DNA of 64,000 bases from Dethiosulfovibrio salsuginis. Lineage in GTDB: Bacteria > Synergistota > Synergistia > Synergistales > Dethiosulfovibrionaceae. A model generated the notes under the pieces. It ran no database searches. It was not told the origin of the DNA and saw only the letters and a program-made list of their open reading frames with translations. The translations under genes and the position numbers were made by a program. The stretch spans positions 1-64,000 of the forward strand of contig NZ_FXBB01000002.1 in the NCBI RefSeq assembly GCF_900177735.1, in the 5' to 3' direction. Positions 27,637 to 36,025 of this stretch are shown piece after piece. Numbering within the stretch: the stretch's first letter is position 1; each line of letters starts with the position of its first letter.

Positions 27637-28224
27637 CTATTCCAGCCTGAGCCGGTCGAGCATCTTCGATACCTGCGGGTCGTGGGGCTGACCGGAGAGG
27701 AGTATTTTAAGCCCTGTCCTGGCCCAGCGGTTGGCGGCGGAGCCGTAGTCGGTTATGCGGGAAAACCAGTAGGCTCCCTCTTCCCGGGAGAACCGGGCAA
27801 CCCTCCGGGCCAGAAGCTCCACCCGGTCGAGCTCTTTTATCCTCTCCTGAAGCTTGAAGATCAGCGCCAGCTTATAGCCCGCCTCGTCGTCCAGAGGTAT
27901 ATTGCCTCTAAACTCTATCTTACCTCCCTCTAAAAAACCTCCAAGGTCCAGGGGGATTCCCGATCCGTCGGTGACGTAGGAGAGCACCGACTTTATTATC
28001 GGTATGGTCCTTTTGAGAGACGGGCCGTATATGGTTCCCCTCTCTTTCAGTTTTTTCTGTGAACCGGCCTTTCTCTCTTTTATCATCATCACAGGGGAGG
28101 GCCTGTCCCTGTGATCGGTGACCCGGAGGATCCAAGGTGCGTTTTTTACCAGGGGCCTCAGGCTTTCGTCGTAGAGCACCTTAAAGTCCAGTCCTGGATC
28201 CTTCAGCAGTTTCTGTCTCGTCAT
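27637..28224 (-). CDS. Unknown small protein of the DUF499/DUF1156 operon
   Basis: A 195-residue basic, soluble protein with no motif I recognise. It is predicted mainly helical in the second half (LALIFKLQERIKELDRVELLARRVARFSREEGAYWFSRITDYG), with no transmembrane segment and no catalytic signature. Its ATG follows the DUF499 stop codon directly (TAGATG), and the methylase gene begins 26 bases after its end, so it is embedded in the operon. Its place corresponds to that of small accessory genes such as DUF3780 in related operons, but I see no clear similarity to it. It may be an adaptor or specificity component (inference). Confidence 0.7.
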   Translation of the reverse strand: MTRQKLLKDPGLDFKVLYDESLRPLVKNAPWILRVTDHRDRPSPVMMIKERKAGSQKKLKERGTIYGPSLKRTIPIIKSVLSYVTDGSGIPLDLGGFLEGGKIEFRGNIPLDDEAGYKLALIFKLQERIKELDRVELLARRVARFSREEGAYWFSRITDYGSAANRWARTGLKILLSGQPHDPQVSKMLDRLRLE

Positions 28225-31200
28225 CTATTTTCCAGCTCTCTCTCCTATGGCTTCTATCATGGGACAACCGTCCTCGGGGGATTTTATCTCAATAAAGCCT
28301 CTGGTGTCGCTCCCCGGCGTCACCAGACCCTGCAATGTCTCGAAAAGCTCCCTAAGGCTCTGGATGGCCTTAGGGGTCGCGTCGGATATGGTTAGGGATA
28401 TCCTCCCTCCACCGGGAAGCTCCCATTCGTTTATCTCAAAACAGTTCACCACCGAGGTCGCCCCTCTGCCGTAGAGCCGGGGCATCTTCCTGAGGAGATC
28501 CATAAGGAGAGGGTCGTCACCTTTAAGCGTAAGGCTGATCTCCCTTTTACCTTCGTCCAGGCTGACCCACCCTTTTTCCACCGCCTTGCCTTTCGTTATT
28601 ATGACCGTGTCGGCGGTTATGGCGTAGGTGGCCACGTTGTCCTTATTCACCAAAACAACCGGAGCTCCGTCCTGTCCCGAGCTTACATCGTAAAGGTAGG
28701 CGTTTCCCTGTAATACCTGATCTATTATGGAGTCCTCTACATCCCTCTCGTCGGTGTCCTGTCTCCATTCGGTCACTTTTTTGTTAACCTGGCCGACACG
28801 GATTTCTCCTCGGTTCAGAACCTCGTCCCTGACCTTTCGCTGGACGTCCTCTTTTTTAGGCCCAGAGTCTTTGCCCCAGCCCCTTTTTTTGATTCCCTCA
28901 GTGGTTATCAGGGAGTAGTCTTTGTCCCCTATCGATACGTGAAGAGGCATAGGGGTCTCGACGGAGAAAAGCTCCTCCGGCAGGGCCGTGTCGTCGTCGA
29001 TCCTGCCGACAACCCCCCAGGCCCCTTTTTCGACTCCCTCCCTGATGATCTGTTCCAGCAGGTCGAAGGACTCAAGCACCGGCCAGTTTCGGTTTACGAA
29101 GAAGTTGGAGCGTATCTCCCCTATCGGGGCCATGTCTTTACCTCCCAGAAATAGCTGTTTTACTATGTCCAGGCCCTTGCCGTCCAGGCTGGAGCGGGAG
29201 AAGACTTTCATGTCCTCCATGAGGGCTTCCCTGATCCTGTGGACGAAGCCCTCTCCTCCCTCGCCTCCGGCGGTCTTTATCTCCTTTACCTTGAATATGC
29301 CACCCCCTGAGGGGATCACTAACCTGTTGTACGACTGGGTTAGCCTGGTCCTCAGGTCCTGCTCTTTTGCCCTGAGCTGCTCTTTCAGGCCTCTCTCCCG
29401 GATCTGTTTTTCCGTTATGCCGTACTTTTGGTAATCCCCCTCCAGCTTTTTCATGGCGAGGATCTGTTTTGACATCTCGAATAGCTCCATAGACCTCCGA
29501 TTACGGCGTTCTTCCTCATCGGGAAACAGAAGGCCGTCGGATCCGGTGTTTTTGACCGAAACCGTCTCGGGGAGAAGCAAAAAGACCATGTTCTGGTTTT
29601 TTCTGGGAAGGTTGTTTCCCCTCTGTGTTATAAAGTCCTCCGGTCGAATATCGTTGATGCGAAGGGATATCATGCAGAGCTGGGGCTTGTCTCCGCTCTC
29701 CGGGACGTCCTCCGGGGAGGTTACGTCGTTGTGGACTGCGAATCCCATAGAGCCGTCTTTTACCATCTCCCTGGCCTTTGACTCGAGCTCGGTGAGGATC
29801 TGGTCCTGGGTGATAGACCCACGGATTCTGGATATGGCCACGTTTAACGTCGGCTCGGTGCTGGCGTAGTATCTGCCGTTTTTGAAGTGAAGATAGTAGG
29901 CTCGACCGTCCAGTGCCTTCAGGGCCTCCTGAACCTGGCTCGGGGGCAGGAGGGGATAGGATATGTTCATGAAGGCTTCCTGTTCGGTCAGGCCGAAGAT
30001 CCTGCTGTCCAGACCCTGGTCCTGGCCTGCGAGGCTGTGCAAAAAGATGGTCCGCCAGGAATATTCGTGCATAGGGATCTTGTCTGGATGGGGGTTTTCT
30101 TCGTCCGCCAGTTGGGCGTTGCTCAGTTTTCCCTCCAGGTTTTCGGTGTCTGGAGCCCCTATATCGGCGTTCAAAACCGGCAGAAGACCGTTGTTCTGGG
30201 TTCTGCCTATGATCTCGTCGGCGGTTCTGACGTCGTGAAAGTCAAGGTGGCAGCCGTGGATCATGGGGACGTTCAGGCGGTTTTTCCATATGGACCTGAC
30301 CGCCAGTGACAGGACACGAAGGACCCCTCTGGTCCCCTGAAAGGTCTCTAAGGTGGCCAGTTTTTCGTTCAGAAAGTCTATAAGTGTGGGATGGAAGGGA
30401 TAGGTCCCTAACATGACGGTCCGGTACTCCTCCCTCTGAACCTCCTCGGGGAAGTAGCGACCGTTTTTTTCGTACATCTGGACGTATTGGGCGATGGTGG
30501 ATCTGGCACCCTCCTGGTCTATGGAGACGAAGAGCCTTTTTCCCATAACCGACGATAGTTCGTTGCCGTGTACCGGAACCACCACCGACTCGTCCCTGGA
30601 GACCACGCTGGCTATGCCGCTGGAGGCACGCTGAAGCATGGCGGCGGCGTATTCCTCGCTCACCTCCCGGTCCGACTCCCTCTCAAGCATTTTTTTCAGT
30701 TCCGAGGTATGGCTAGCGAAGGCGTCGGAGGATCCCGCCAGGGTTATGACTATGGCTATTCCGGGGTTTTTTCGGGCGTAGCCAAGAAAGGCCATCAAGA
30801 AAGACCCTATCATGTCCTGGGCGTCGGGATAGGCGACGTTCCACCTAGCGACGTACTGGGCCAACTCGTCTATCATGACCAGGGCTTTCCTGCCGGAGAA
30901 CACCTTCTCGAAGAAGGCCTCGTCCGGTGCGTCTTTTTTGCCAAGGTATAGGGAGAGCTGGTCGCAAAGCTCGTGGCCTCCCATCTGAAAGGCCAGCTCG
31001 TCCCAGAGCCCGTATGGACGGACCTCGGTTCCCTCGTTTTTCCTCACGGCGAGCTCGTCTCCGCACATGGCGACCACCGCCACCTCTTCCGGCTCGGGCA
31101 GTATGTCCGACGGGAAGGGGGCCAGTAGGGGCAGCACGGTGGATGCCAGATCTTTGCCTCTGTAGGCAAGATGGGTGCAGGCTATGAGGGTGTGGGTTTT

Positions 31201-31476
31201 TCCTCCTCCGAAGGAGGTCTCAAGCCTCTGGAGGGAAGGGGCGGTGGTGTCGCCTTTTATCCGGGAGAAGACGTTTCTTAGGACCGTTTTAAGGCCGTAG
31301 GTGGCGTAGGTCCCTTCGGAGAAAAACTGTTCTCCGTCGCTGTAGATGCCGTGGGTCTGTGCTTTCTTTCCTTTATAGTGGTTTACGACCTGGCTCAGTG
31401 AAGCGGTGAATATGTCCAGGTTTATATTGCCCTCAAGAAGGTCCTGCCGAGGTTTGCAGTTTTCTAGGACACCCAA
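28225..31476 (-). CDS. DUF499-family P-loop ATPase (BrxC/PglY-like)
   Basis: A 1083-residue ATPase with N-terminal Walker A SFGGGKTHTLIA (88-99), typical of DUF499, and Walker B KALVMIDELAQYVA (197-210). A long C-terminal region carries helical and ubiquitous SWIM/BREX-type segments of unknown role. DUF499 proteins are related to BrxC/PglY, the large ATPases of BREX and Pgl systems. The TTG at 31476 is used because AGGAGG lies 8 bases upstream and no in-frame ATG is close. First gene of the operon with small protein, methylase and helicase. No PglZ, BrxA or BrxL gene is present on either side. Confidence 0.87.
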   Translation of the reverse strand: MGVLENCKPRQDLLEGNINLDIFTASLSQVVNHYKGKKAQTHGIYSDGEQFFSEGTYATYGLKTVLRNVFSRIKGDTTAPSLQRLETSFGGGKTHTLIACTHLAYRGKDLASTVLPLLAPFPSDILPEPEEVAVVAMCGDELAVRKNEGTEVRPYGLWDELAFQMGGHELCDQLSLYLGKKDAPDEAFFEKVFSGRKALVMIDELAQYVARWNVAYPDAQDMIGSFLMAFLGYARKNPGIAIVITLAGSSDAFASHTSELKKMLERESDREVSEEYAAAMLQRASSGIASVVSRDESVVVPVHGNELSSVMGKRLFVSIDQEGARSTIAQYVQMYEKNGRYFPEEVQREEYRTVMLGTYPFHPTLIDFLNEKLATLETFQGTRGVLRVLSLAVRSIWKNRLNVPMIHGCHLDFHDVRTADEIIGRTQNNGLLPVLNADIGAPDTENLEGKLSNAQLADEENPHPDKIPMHEYSWRTIFLHSLAGQDQGLDSRIFGLTEQEAFMNISYPLLPPSQVQEALKALDGRAYYLHFKNGRYYASTEPTLNVAISRIRGSITQDQILTELESKAREMVKDGSMGFAVHNDVTSPEDVPESGDKPQLCMISLRINDIRPEDFITQRGNNLPRKNQNMVFLLLPETVSVKNTGSDGLLFPDEEERRNRRSMELFEMSKQILAMKKLEGDYQKYGITEKQIRERGLKEQLRAKEQDLRTRLTQSYNRLVIPSGGGIFKVKEIKTAGGEGGEGFVHRIREALMEDMKVFSRSSLDGKGLDIVKQLFLGGKDMAPIGEIRSNFFVNRNWPVLESFDLLEQIIREGVEKGAWGVVGRIDDDTALPEELFSVETPMPLHVSIGDKDYSLITTEGIKKRGWGKDSGPKKEDVQRKVRDEVLNRGEIRVGQVNKKVTEWRQDTDERDVEDSIIDQVLQGNAYLYDVSSGQDGAPVVLVNKDNVATYAITADTVIITKGKAVEKGWVSLDEGKREISLTLKGDDPLLMDLLRKMPRLYGRGATSVVNCFEINEWELPGGGRISLTISDATPKAIQSLRELFETLQGLVTPGSDTRGFIEIKSPEDGCPMIEAIGERAGK

Positions 31477-31602
31477 GGTTCATTCCTCCTAGCGTAGTTT
31501 TCTTTCCTGTATATGGATAAAGCAAAAAATATCGTACAAAAACCCTTTATACGCTACACGAAAAACGCCTTATAGTCCATAGGGGATTGTCCCTATAAGA
31601 GT

Positions 31603-31638
31603 ACCGGCGGCCACAGCCTAAGAGGTGCGGTCGCCGGT
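31603..31638. terminator. Palindrome B copy 2, overlapping the end of the CHASE2/HD-GYP gene
   Basis: ACCGGCGGCCACAGCCTAAG-AGGTGCGGTCGCCGGT resembles 17708-17743 with several changes. The stop codon of the adjacent minus-strand gene (31618-31620) lies inside it, so the repeat encodes the last residues of that protein. A further hairpin ATAGGGG/TCCCTAT is at about 31579-31596. Confidence 0.75.
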
Positions 31639-33756
31639 TTTGTGGTTCTGTCTGTGCCAATCAGGGCCCACCGAGTGGAGGGCCTTCACTACCTTGGGAT
31701 CGTAGAGGATCCCGCTGCCCTGGTCGAATAGCTCCAGGATCTTCTCCAGGGGCCAGCCCTCTTTGTAGGTCCTCCTGCTGGATAGGGCGTCGAAGGCGTC
31801 GGCCACGGCGACGATCCTTCCTGCCAGGCTGACCTGGTCTCCTGAGAGGCCCTCGGGGTAGCCGCTTCCGTCCAGTTTTTCGTGGTGTTCCAGAAGGGCC
31901 TGTCTGGCGGTGGAGCTCAGTTTAACGGTTTTGAGTATGTCCCTTCCCAGAGAGGGATGTTCCTTTATCCTGGCGAACTCATCTTCGGTTAATTTAGCGG
32001 GTTTTTGCAGTATGGCGTCGGGGATGCCTATTTTTCCCACATCGTGAAGTGTGGCTCCCAGAACCAGCTCCTCGACGAAGTCGGAGGAACATCCTAATGC
32101 GACCGCTAACTCTCTTGAGAGGGAGGCGACCCTCTCCGAGTGTCCCCTCGTCTCGGGGTCTTTGGCGTCCACCGCGGCGACCACCGCCTTTATGGCCCCT
32201 TCCACCGCCAGAAGCCTCTCTTGCTCCCTCTTCAGAGCCACGGAAAACCAGGAGACCGAGAGTATCATTGCCATGGCGCTCCTAAGGTCCTCCCTGGATA
32301 CGTTTTTAAACCAGCCCAGTACCACAAGCCCTTCCCAGCCCTGGGCGGGCTTGACCAGTAGCCTATAGGGGGGGTCGCCTCCGGGAATTTTTAAAAGAGA
32401 CGATGAGTCGTCCAACGCCACAACCGCCCCACTGTGGGACAGGTCCTGGGCGTCTTTCTCGGAGAGATTTTTCTCCAGAAGCCTTATGGAGGTCAGCTTC
32501 TCTATCTCCGGCCACACCCGATCCAAAATCCCCTCAGGAGATCGCTCCGCTCCGCCGTTCCACGAGTCGGAGGTGATGGAGGACAGCACGTCGGTGTAGA
32601 TAGAGCCCATCTTGACCGACCGGGACATGGAGATCGCCCGAATAGATGCCACCGTAACGTAGGCCAGAAACAGCCCCCAAAGAGCGCCTGTCGTGGGGAT
32701 CCACATATACAGGACCTCGAGGGTGAAGTAGGGCAACACCAGCACCACCGCCACAGTCGCAAGAAGGGCCATCCAGCTCCAGGAAAAGGCCATAAGCCCC
32801 AAAAGCCCCCCGGCCAGGGAGGCCAGAGAGGCCCATATCCCTCCGGCCCAGGTAGGCAATACCGCTATGGCCCTGTCCTGAAGGAGGTTGTGGATGGAGA
32901 GGGCCACAAACAGGGCACCAGGAACCGACCTGACCCGTCCGTCTCTGTACATGGACAAGGTGTCCTGAACCCCTAGCCCTGCGGCGTTTATCCCGACCAC
33001 GACCAAGGACCCCTTGAATTTGTCCTCCGAGACCCGGCCCCTCAGGACATCCACGTACTCGTAAACCGGTATATCCTTGAGGTCAAAGGGGGAGAGAACC
33101 ACCCCTCCGTCGGGAGTCATAGGGAACACCCTGTCCCCTAGGGTCAGGTAGCTGTAAAGAGGTCCGGTCTCTAGACCGACTGTATCCCCTGTGTGAGCCA
33201 TGGCTCCCGCCAAGGTTATAGAGGGCAGAGACCGACCTTCTACGTTCCACAGAGGATAGGAAAACCGGTAAAGTCCGTCCACGTCTGGGGCCACGTTGGC
33301 GACCCCTACGTGTTTAACGGAACGATAGAGCTGCTCATAGGGCGGTATAGGCTTTGTTCCCTCTCCGGTGTCCGAGAGGTGTATGGCCAGCACGCAGTTG
33401 CCGTGGTCTCTGACCTCACCGGCCAGGAGAAGATCCTCCGATAGGGAGGAGCTTTCGGGAAACAGAAGGTCAACGACGACGGTCTTAGCCTGAGACAGCT
33501 TGGTTAAAAGCTCCCCATGGGTCGATCTCGGCCAAGGCCAGGAGCCTAGATCCTGAAACGAAGGCTCCTGAGCCAACACCGCCACCAAAGAGGTGGAGGA
33601 GCAGGACGAGCTCAGGCTGTCTATGTACCGGTCCATCATGGATCGGTTCGATTTCATCAGAGGGGCGGGGTTCCAACAGGCCAGGCCTCCTCCGACCGCC
33701 GCAATGGCGAACAGGGCAATCGTCCAAGGCAAAGAGAGGAGACCTGGTTTTCTCAT
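31618..33756 (-). CDS. CHASE2-domain HD-GYP cyclic-di-GMP phosphodiesterase
   Basis: A 712-residue membrane sensor. A first transmembrane segment (residues 8-28) leads to an extracytoplasmic CHASE2 domain (about 40-290; VVVDLLFPESS, GVANVAPDVDGLYRF, VVVGINAAGLG). Three or more transmembrane helices follow (about 295-375), then a linker and a C-terminal HD-GYP domain: GATLHDVGKIGIPDAILQKP, HHEKLDGSGYPEGLSG, and RIVAVADAFDAL. HD-GYP proteins hydrolyse c-di-GMP with a metal centre. The upstream LPP20-like gene overlaps its start by 4 bases (ATGA), pointing to one signalling unit at the envelope. Confidence 0.9.
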   Translation of the reverse strand: MRKPGLLSLPWTIALFAIAAVGGGLACWNPAPLMKSNRSMMDRYIDSLSSSCSSTSLVAVLAQEPSFQDLGSWPWPRSTHGELLTKLSQAKTVVVDLLFPESSSLSEDLLLAGEVRDHGNCVLAIHLSDTGEGTKPIPPYEQLYRSVKHVGVANVAPDVDGLYRFSYPLWNVEGRSLPSITLAGAMAHTGDTVGLETGPLYSYLTLGDRVFPMTPDGGVVLSPFDLKDIPVYEYVDVLRGRVSEDKFKGSLVVVGINAAGLGVQDTLSMYRDGRVRSVPGALFVALSIHNLLQDRAIAVLPTWAGGIWASLASLAGGLLGLMAFSWSWMALLATVAVVLVLPYFTLEVLYMWIPTTGALWGLFLAYVTVASIRAISMSRSVKMGSIYTDVLSSITSDSWNGGAERSPEGILDRVWPEIEKLTSIRLLEKNLSEKDAQDLSHSGAVVALDDSSSLLKIPGGDPPYRLLVKPAQGWEGLVVLGWFKNVSREDLRSAMAMILSVSWFSVALKREQERLLAVEGAIKAVVAAVDAKDPETRGHSERVASLSRELAVALGCSSDFVEELVLGATLHDVGKIGIPDAILQKPAKLTEDEFARIKEHPSLGRDILKTVKLSSTARQALLEHHEKLDGSGYPEGLSGDQVSLAGRIVAVADAFDALSSRRTYKEGWPLEKILELFDQGSGILYDPKVVKALHSVGPDWHRQNHKTGDRTS

Positions 33757-34631
33757 AGATCGACGGGGACCTTAAGATAGCAGATAAAAGCCTCTTTTTT
33801 TCCTCTAACCGCGGCGGTTTTCGCTATGACGGTGACCTTACAGGGAACCCGGAAGTCGAATCCGTTCTCCTCTATGAGGGTCGCTGCCCTGTCCGGTACG
33901 ACGATAGCCCCGTCAGGGTCCAGGAATACCCCTTCCTTCAGTATCAGGGCCTTATCGGAGGTCGCCCAAGCGGGGGAAGCCCCGAAGATACGGTCAAGCG
34001 TCGACTGAGAGCCTAGATCCTTTCTGAGCTTGAACATCCCCTCCTGGACGAAAGAATCTCGATCTACGTAGGATACGCCGTAGACCTCCTTACCTGAGGC
34101 AGATCGAACCGATATGACCATAGAGGGGTCGAAAGGTTGGGCACCAAGATCTATGACCAACGAATCAAACCCTTTACCATCGTAGGAAACGGTCTTTTTA
34201 GGGGTAAAGCCCGGAATCTCCTGGACAACCGCCCCTCTCACCGCCTTCATGGGGATAGCGCCCCAGAGCGAATAGATTTCGCCGTCCCAGTTGGAGCTGA
34301 GTATCTGGACTCCTTTTATTGCCCCCTTGACGGAGGAGACCACTTTGTCTTTGACCATAAAATCCACCATGGTGGTGGTGGACTGGATTCGGACGCCCTG
34401 GATAAACTCCAGGAGGTTTCTCTGAAGGTCCACCATAGCCGCCCTTTTAGCCAGCAGCTGCCCTCCGGCAGTTCCTTTGGAGGGGTCGGGGACCACCCCC
34501 TGCCCCATGGCTATAACCCTGTCCTGTTCCCACAGGACACCGGTTGGAAGCTCGTTGGAATAGCCGGGGAGAGCACACAACAGGAACAACACAAACGTAA
34601 GTAGATATTTCAGAGACCCTTTTACAGCCAC
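33753..34631 (-). CDS. LPP20-like secreted protein
   Basis: A 292-residue protein with a signal peptide (residues 1-25: LKYLLTFVLFLLCALPGYS, no lipobox). Residues 40-110 resemble the LPP20 family: MGQGVVP, LLAKRAAMVDLQRNLLEFIQGVRIQSTTTM and a repeat of the type VKGAIKGVQIL. The remainder is unrecognised. Members are envelope proteins of unclear function, including the flagella-associated FlgT-like group. It overlaps the CHASE2/HD-GYP gene by 4 bases, so it may be a periplasmic partner of that sensor (inference). Confidence 0.65.
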   Translation of the reverse strand: MAVKGSLKYLLTFVLFLLCALPGYSNELPTGVLWEQDRVIAMGQGVVPDPSKGTAGGQLLAKRAAMVDLQRNLLEFIQGVRIQSTTTMVDFMVKDKVVSSVKGAIKGVQILSSNWDGEIYSLWGAIPMKAVRGAVVQEIPGFTPKKTVSYDGKGFDSLVIDLGAQPFDPSMVISVRSASGKEVYGVSYVDRDSFVQEGMFKLRKDLGSQSTLDRIFGASPAWATSDKALILKEGVFLDPDGAIVVPDRAATLIEENGFDFRVPCKVTVIAKTAAVRGKKEAFICYLKVPVDL

Positions 34632-34753
34632 CTAGACCACCTCCTTTTAAATTATACTAACCTATGAACCGATACGGATACAAGGGCCATATGGCATATA
34701 AGCTACATCTGGTGCATAATATAGTTGGGTCTCTAAAGCGAGGAGGTGGGGCG

Positions 34754-36025
34754 ATGGCAATGTACGTCGTCTCCGTGAAGGATCTTGAACCTGGCATGAT
34801 GGTGGCTCAGCCCCTGATAAAACAGGGAGGGGTTCCGTTGGTCGCCCAGGACGTGGTACTGACGTCGCCCTTGATAGAGGCTATCGGTCGCCACGGGTTT
34901 CAGCAGGTCCTAATCAGAGAGGGAAACGAACCCAATGAAACGCCCCCTTCACTGGTGTCCCCCGACACCGATCGAGAGGGTAGGCGAAAGGTAGAGGCCG
35001 TCTTTTCTGAGGTCATAAGCAAGATGACCATCTCCAACAGAGATGTTGAGGTGCTATCCAACCTGATGTCCTCGGTTATGGAGGAATTATCCAGAGGAGG
35101 CCCGCTTTTTCTGGGGAACCTCAAGGCGATCGAGGACATGGACAGGGTGACTTTCGATCACTGCTGGTCGGTCGCGGTGCTGTCACTGGCCCTGTACCGA
35201 AAGGCGGTGGAGGAGGCATGGGTTCCCCTGGGAAGCTTTCAGGACGGCGTCAACCTGGGACTGGGGGCGGTCCTTCACGATCTGGGCAAACTTAGGGTTC
35301 CACCGGAGATACTCAACAAGCCCGGGAAGCTTGACGACGAAGAGTGGGAGACCATGAGGCTCCATCCCTGGTATGGCCTTGAGTTGCTCAGAAGCCAGCC
35401 TAACGTGATGCCCATGGCGAGGGGAATCGTGATCCACCACCATCAGAGGCTGGATGGAAAGGGATACGGCCCGAGACAGAGCGAGAATATCCTGTCCGGC
35501 GAGGCCATACCTAAGGCTGTGAGGATAGTTTCCGTGGCGGACGTCTACGACGCTCTTGCCACCGATCGGCCATATCGCCCAGGGTTCTTGCCATGGGAGG
35601 TCTTAAAGCTAATGAGGTCTTCGGTGGGAACCGCCCTGGATCCTGTCGCCTTCGGACTGCTCGAACAGGTCGTTATACCCTTCCCCGTCGGGTGCTTCGT
35701 CCTGATGAAGGGCGGAGAGATCTGCATGATCACCCGTTCGGGCATGGACCACGAGAGGCCCTCCCCAAAGGGAGCACCCTGGGCCAGGGTTTTAGCGGTT
35801 ATGTCGTCCAAAAAGGGCAGGATTCCAGGAGAGGTGTTCGAGTTCCTGTCCGACGAGGTCCTCCTAGGAGCCACAACTTTAAGAGGCCTTGCCTGGAGGG
35901 TGGCCAGGGAGCTTTCCGGAGTATCGGAGGATCTCGCGTCAAAACTCAGCATCTCCCGCTGGGCGATCCACGCCCAGTGGAAGGAGCGGATCGCCAAGGC
36001 CTTCAGTGGGGAAGTCCCTCACTGA
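34754..36025 (+). CDS. HD-GYP domain protein
   Basis: A 423-residue soluble protein. The N-terminal 60 residues (YVVSVKDLEPGMMVAQPLIKQGGVPLVAQDVVLT) are the short DUF3391-like segment common before HD-GYP domains. The HD-GYP core follows: VLHDLGKLRVPPEILNKPGKL, HHHQRLDGKGYGP (the GYP loop), and RIVSVADVYDALATDRPYRPG. A C-terminal extension of about 120 residues has no motif I know. Start taken at the ATG at 34754 with GAGGAGGTGG upstream; a longer reading lacks a ribosome site. Divergent from the LPP20-like/CHASE2 pair. The final 23 bases overlap the end of the M20 gene on the other strand. Confidence 0.88.
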   Translation: MAMYVVSVKDLEPGMMVAQPLIKQGGVPLVAQDVVLTSPLIEAIGRHGFQQVLIREGNEPNETPPSLVSPDTDREGRRKVEAVFSEVISKMTISNRDVEVLSNLMSSVMEELSRGGPLFLGNLKAIEDMDRVTFDHCWSVAVLSLALYRKAVEEAWVPLGSFQDGVNLGLGAVLHDLGKLRVPPEILNKPGKLDDEEWETMRLHPWYGLELLRSQPNVMPMARGIVIHHHQRLDGKGYGPRQSENILSGEAIPKAVRIVSVADVYDALATDRPYRPGFLPWEVLKLMRSSVGTALDPVAFGLLEQVVIPFPVGCFVLMKGGEICMITRSGMDHERPSPKGAPWARVLAVMSSKKGRIPGEVFEFLSDEVLLGATTLRGLAWRVARELSGVSEDLASKLSISRWAIHAQWKERIAKAFSGEVPH

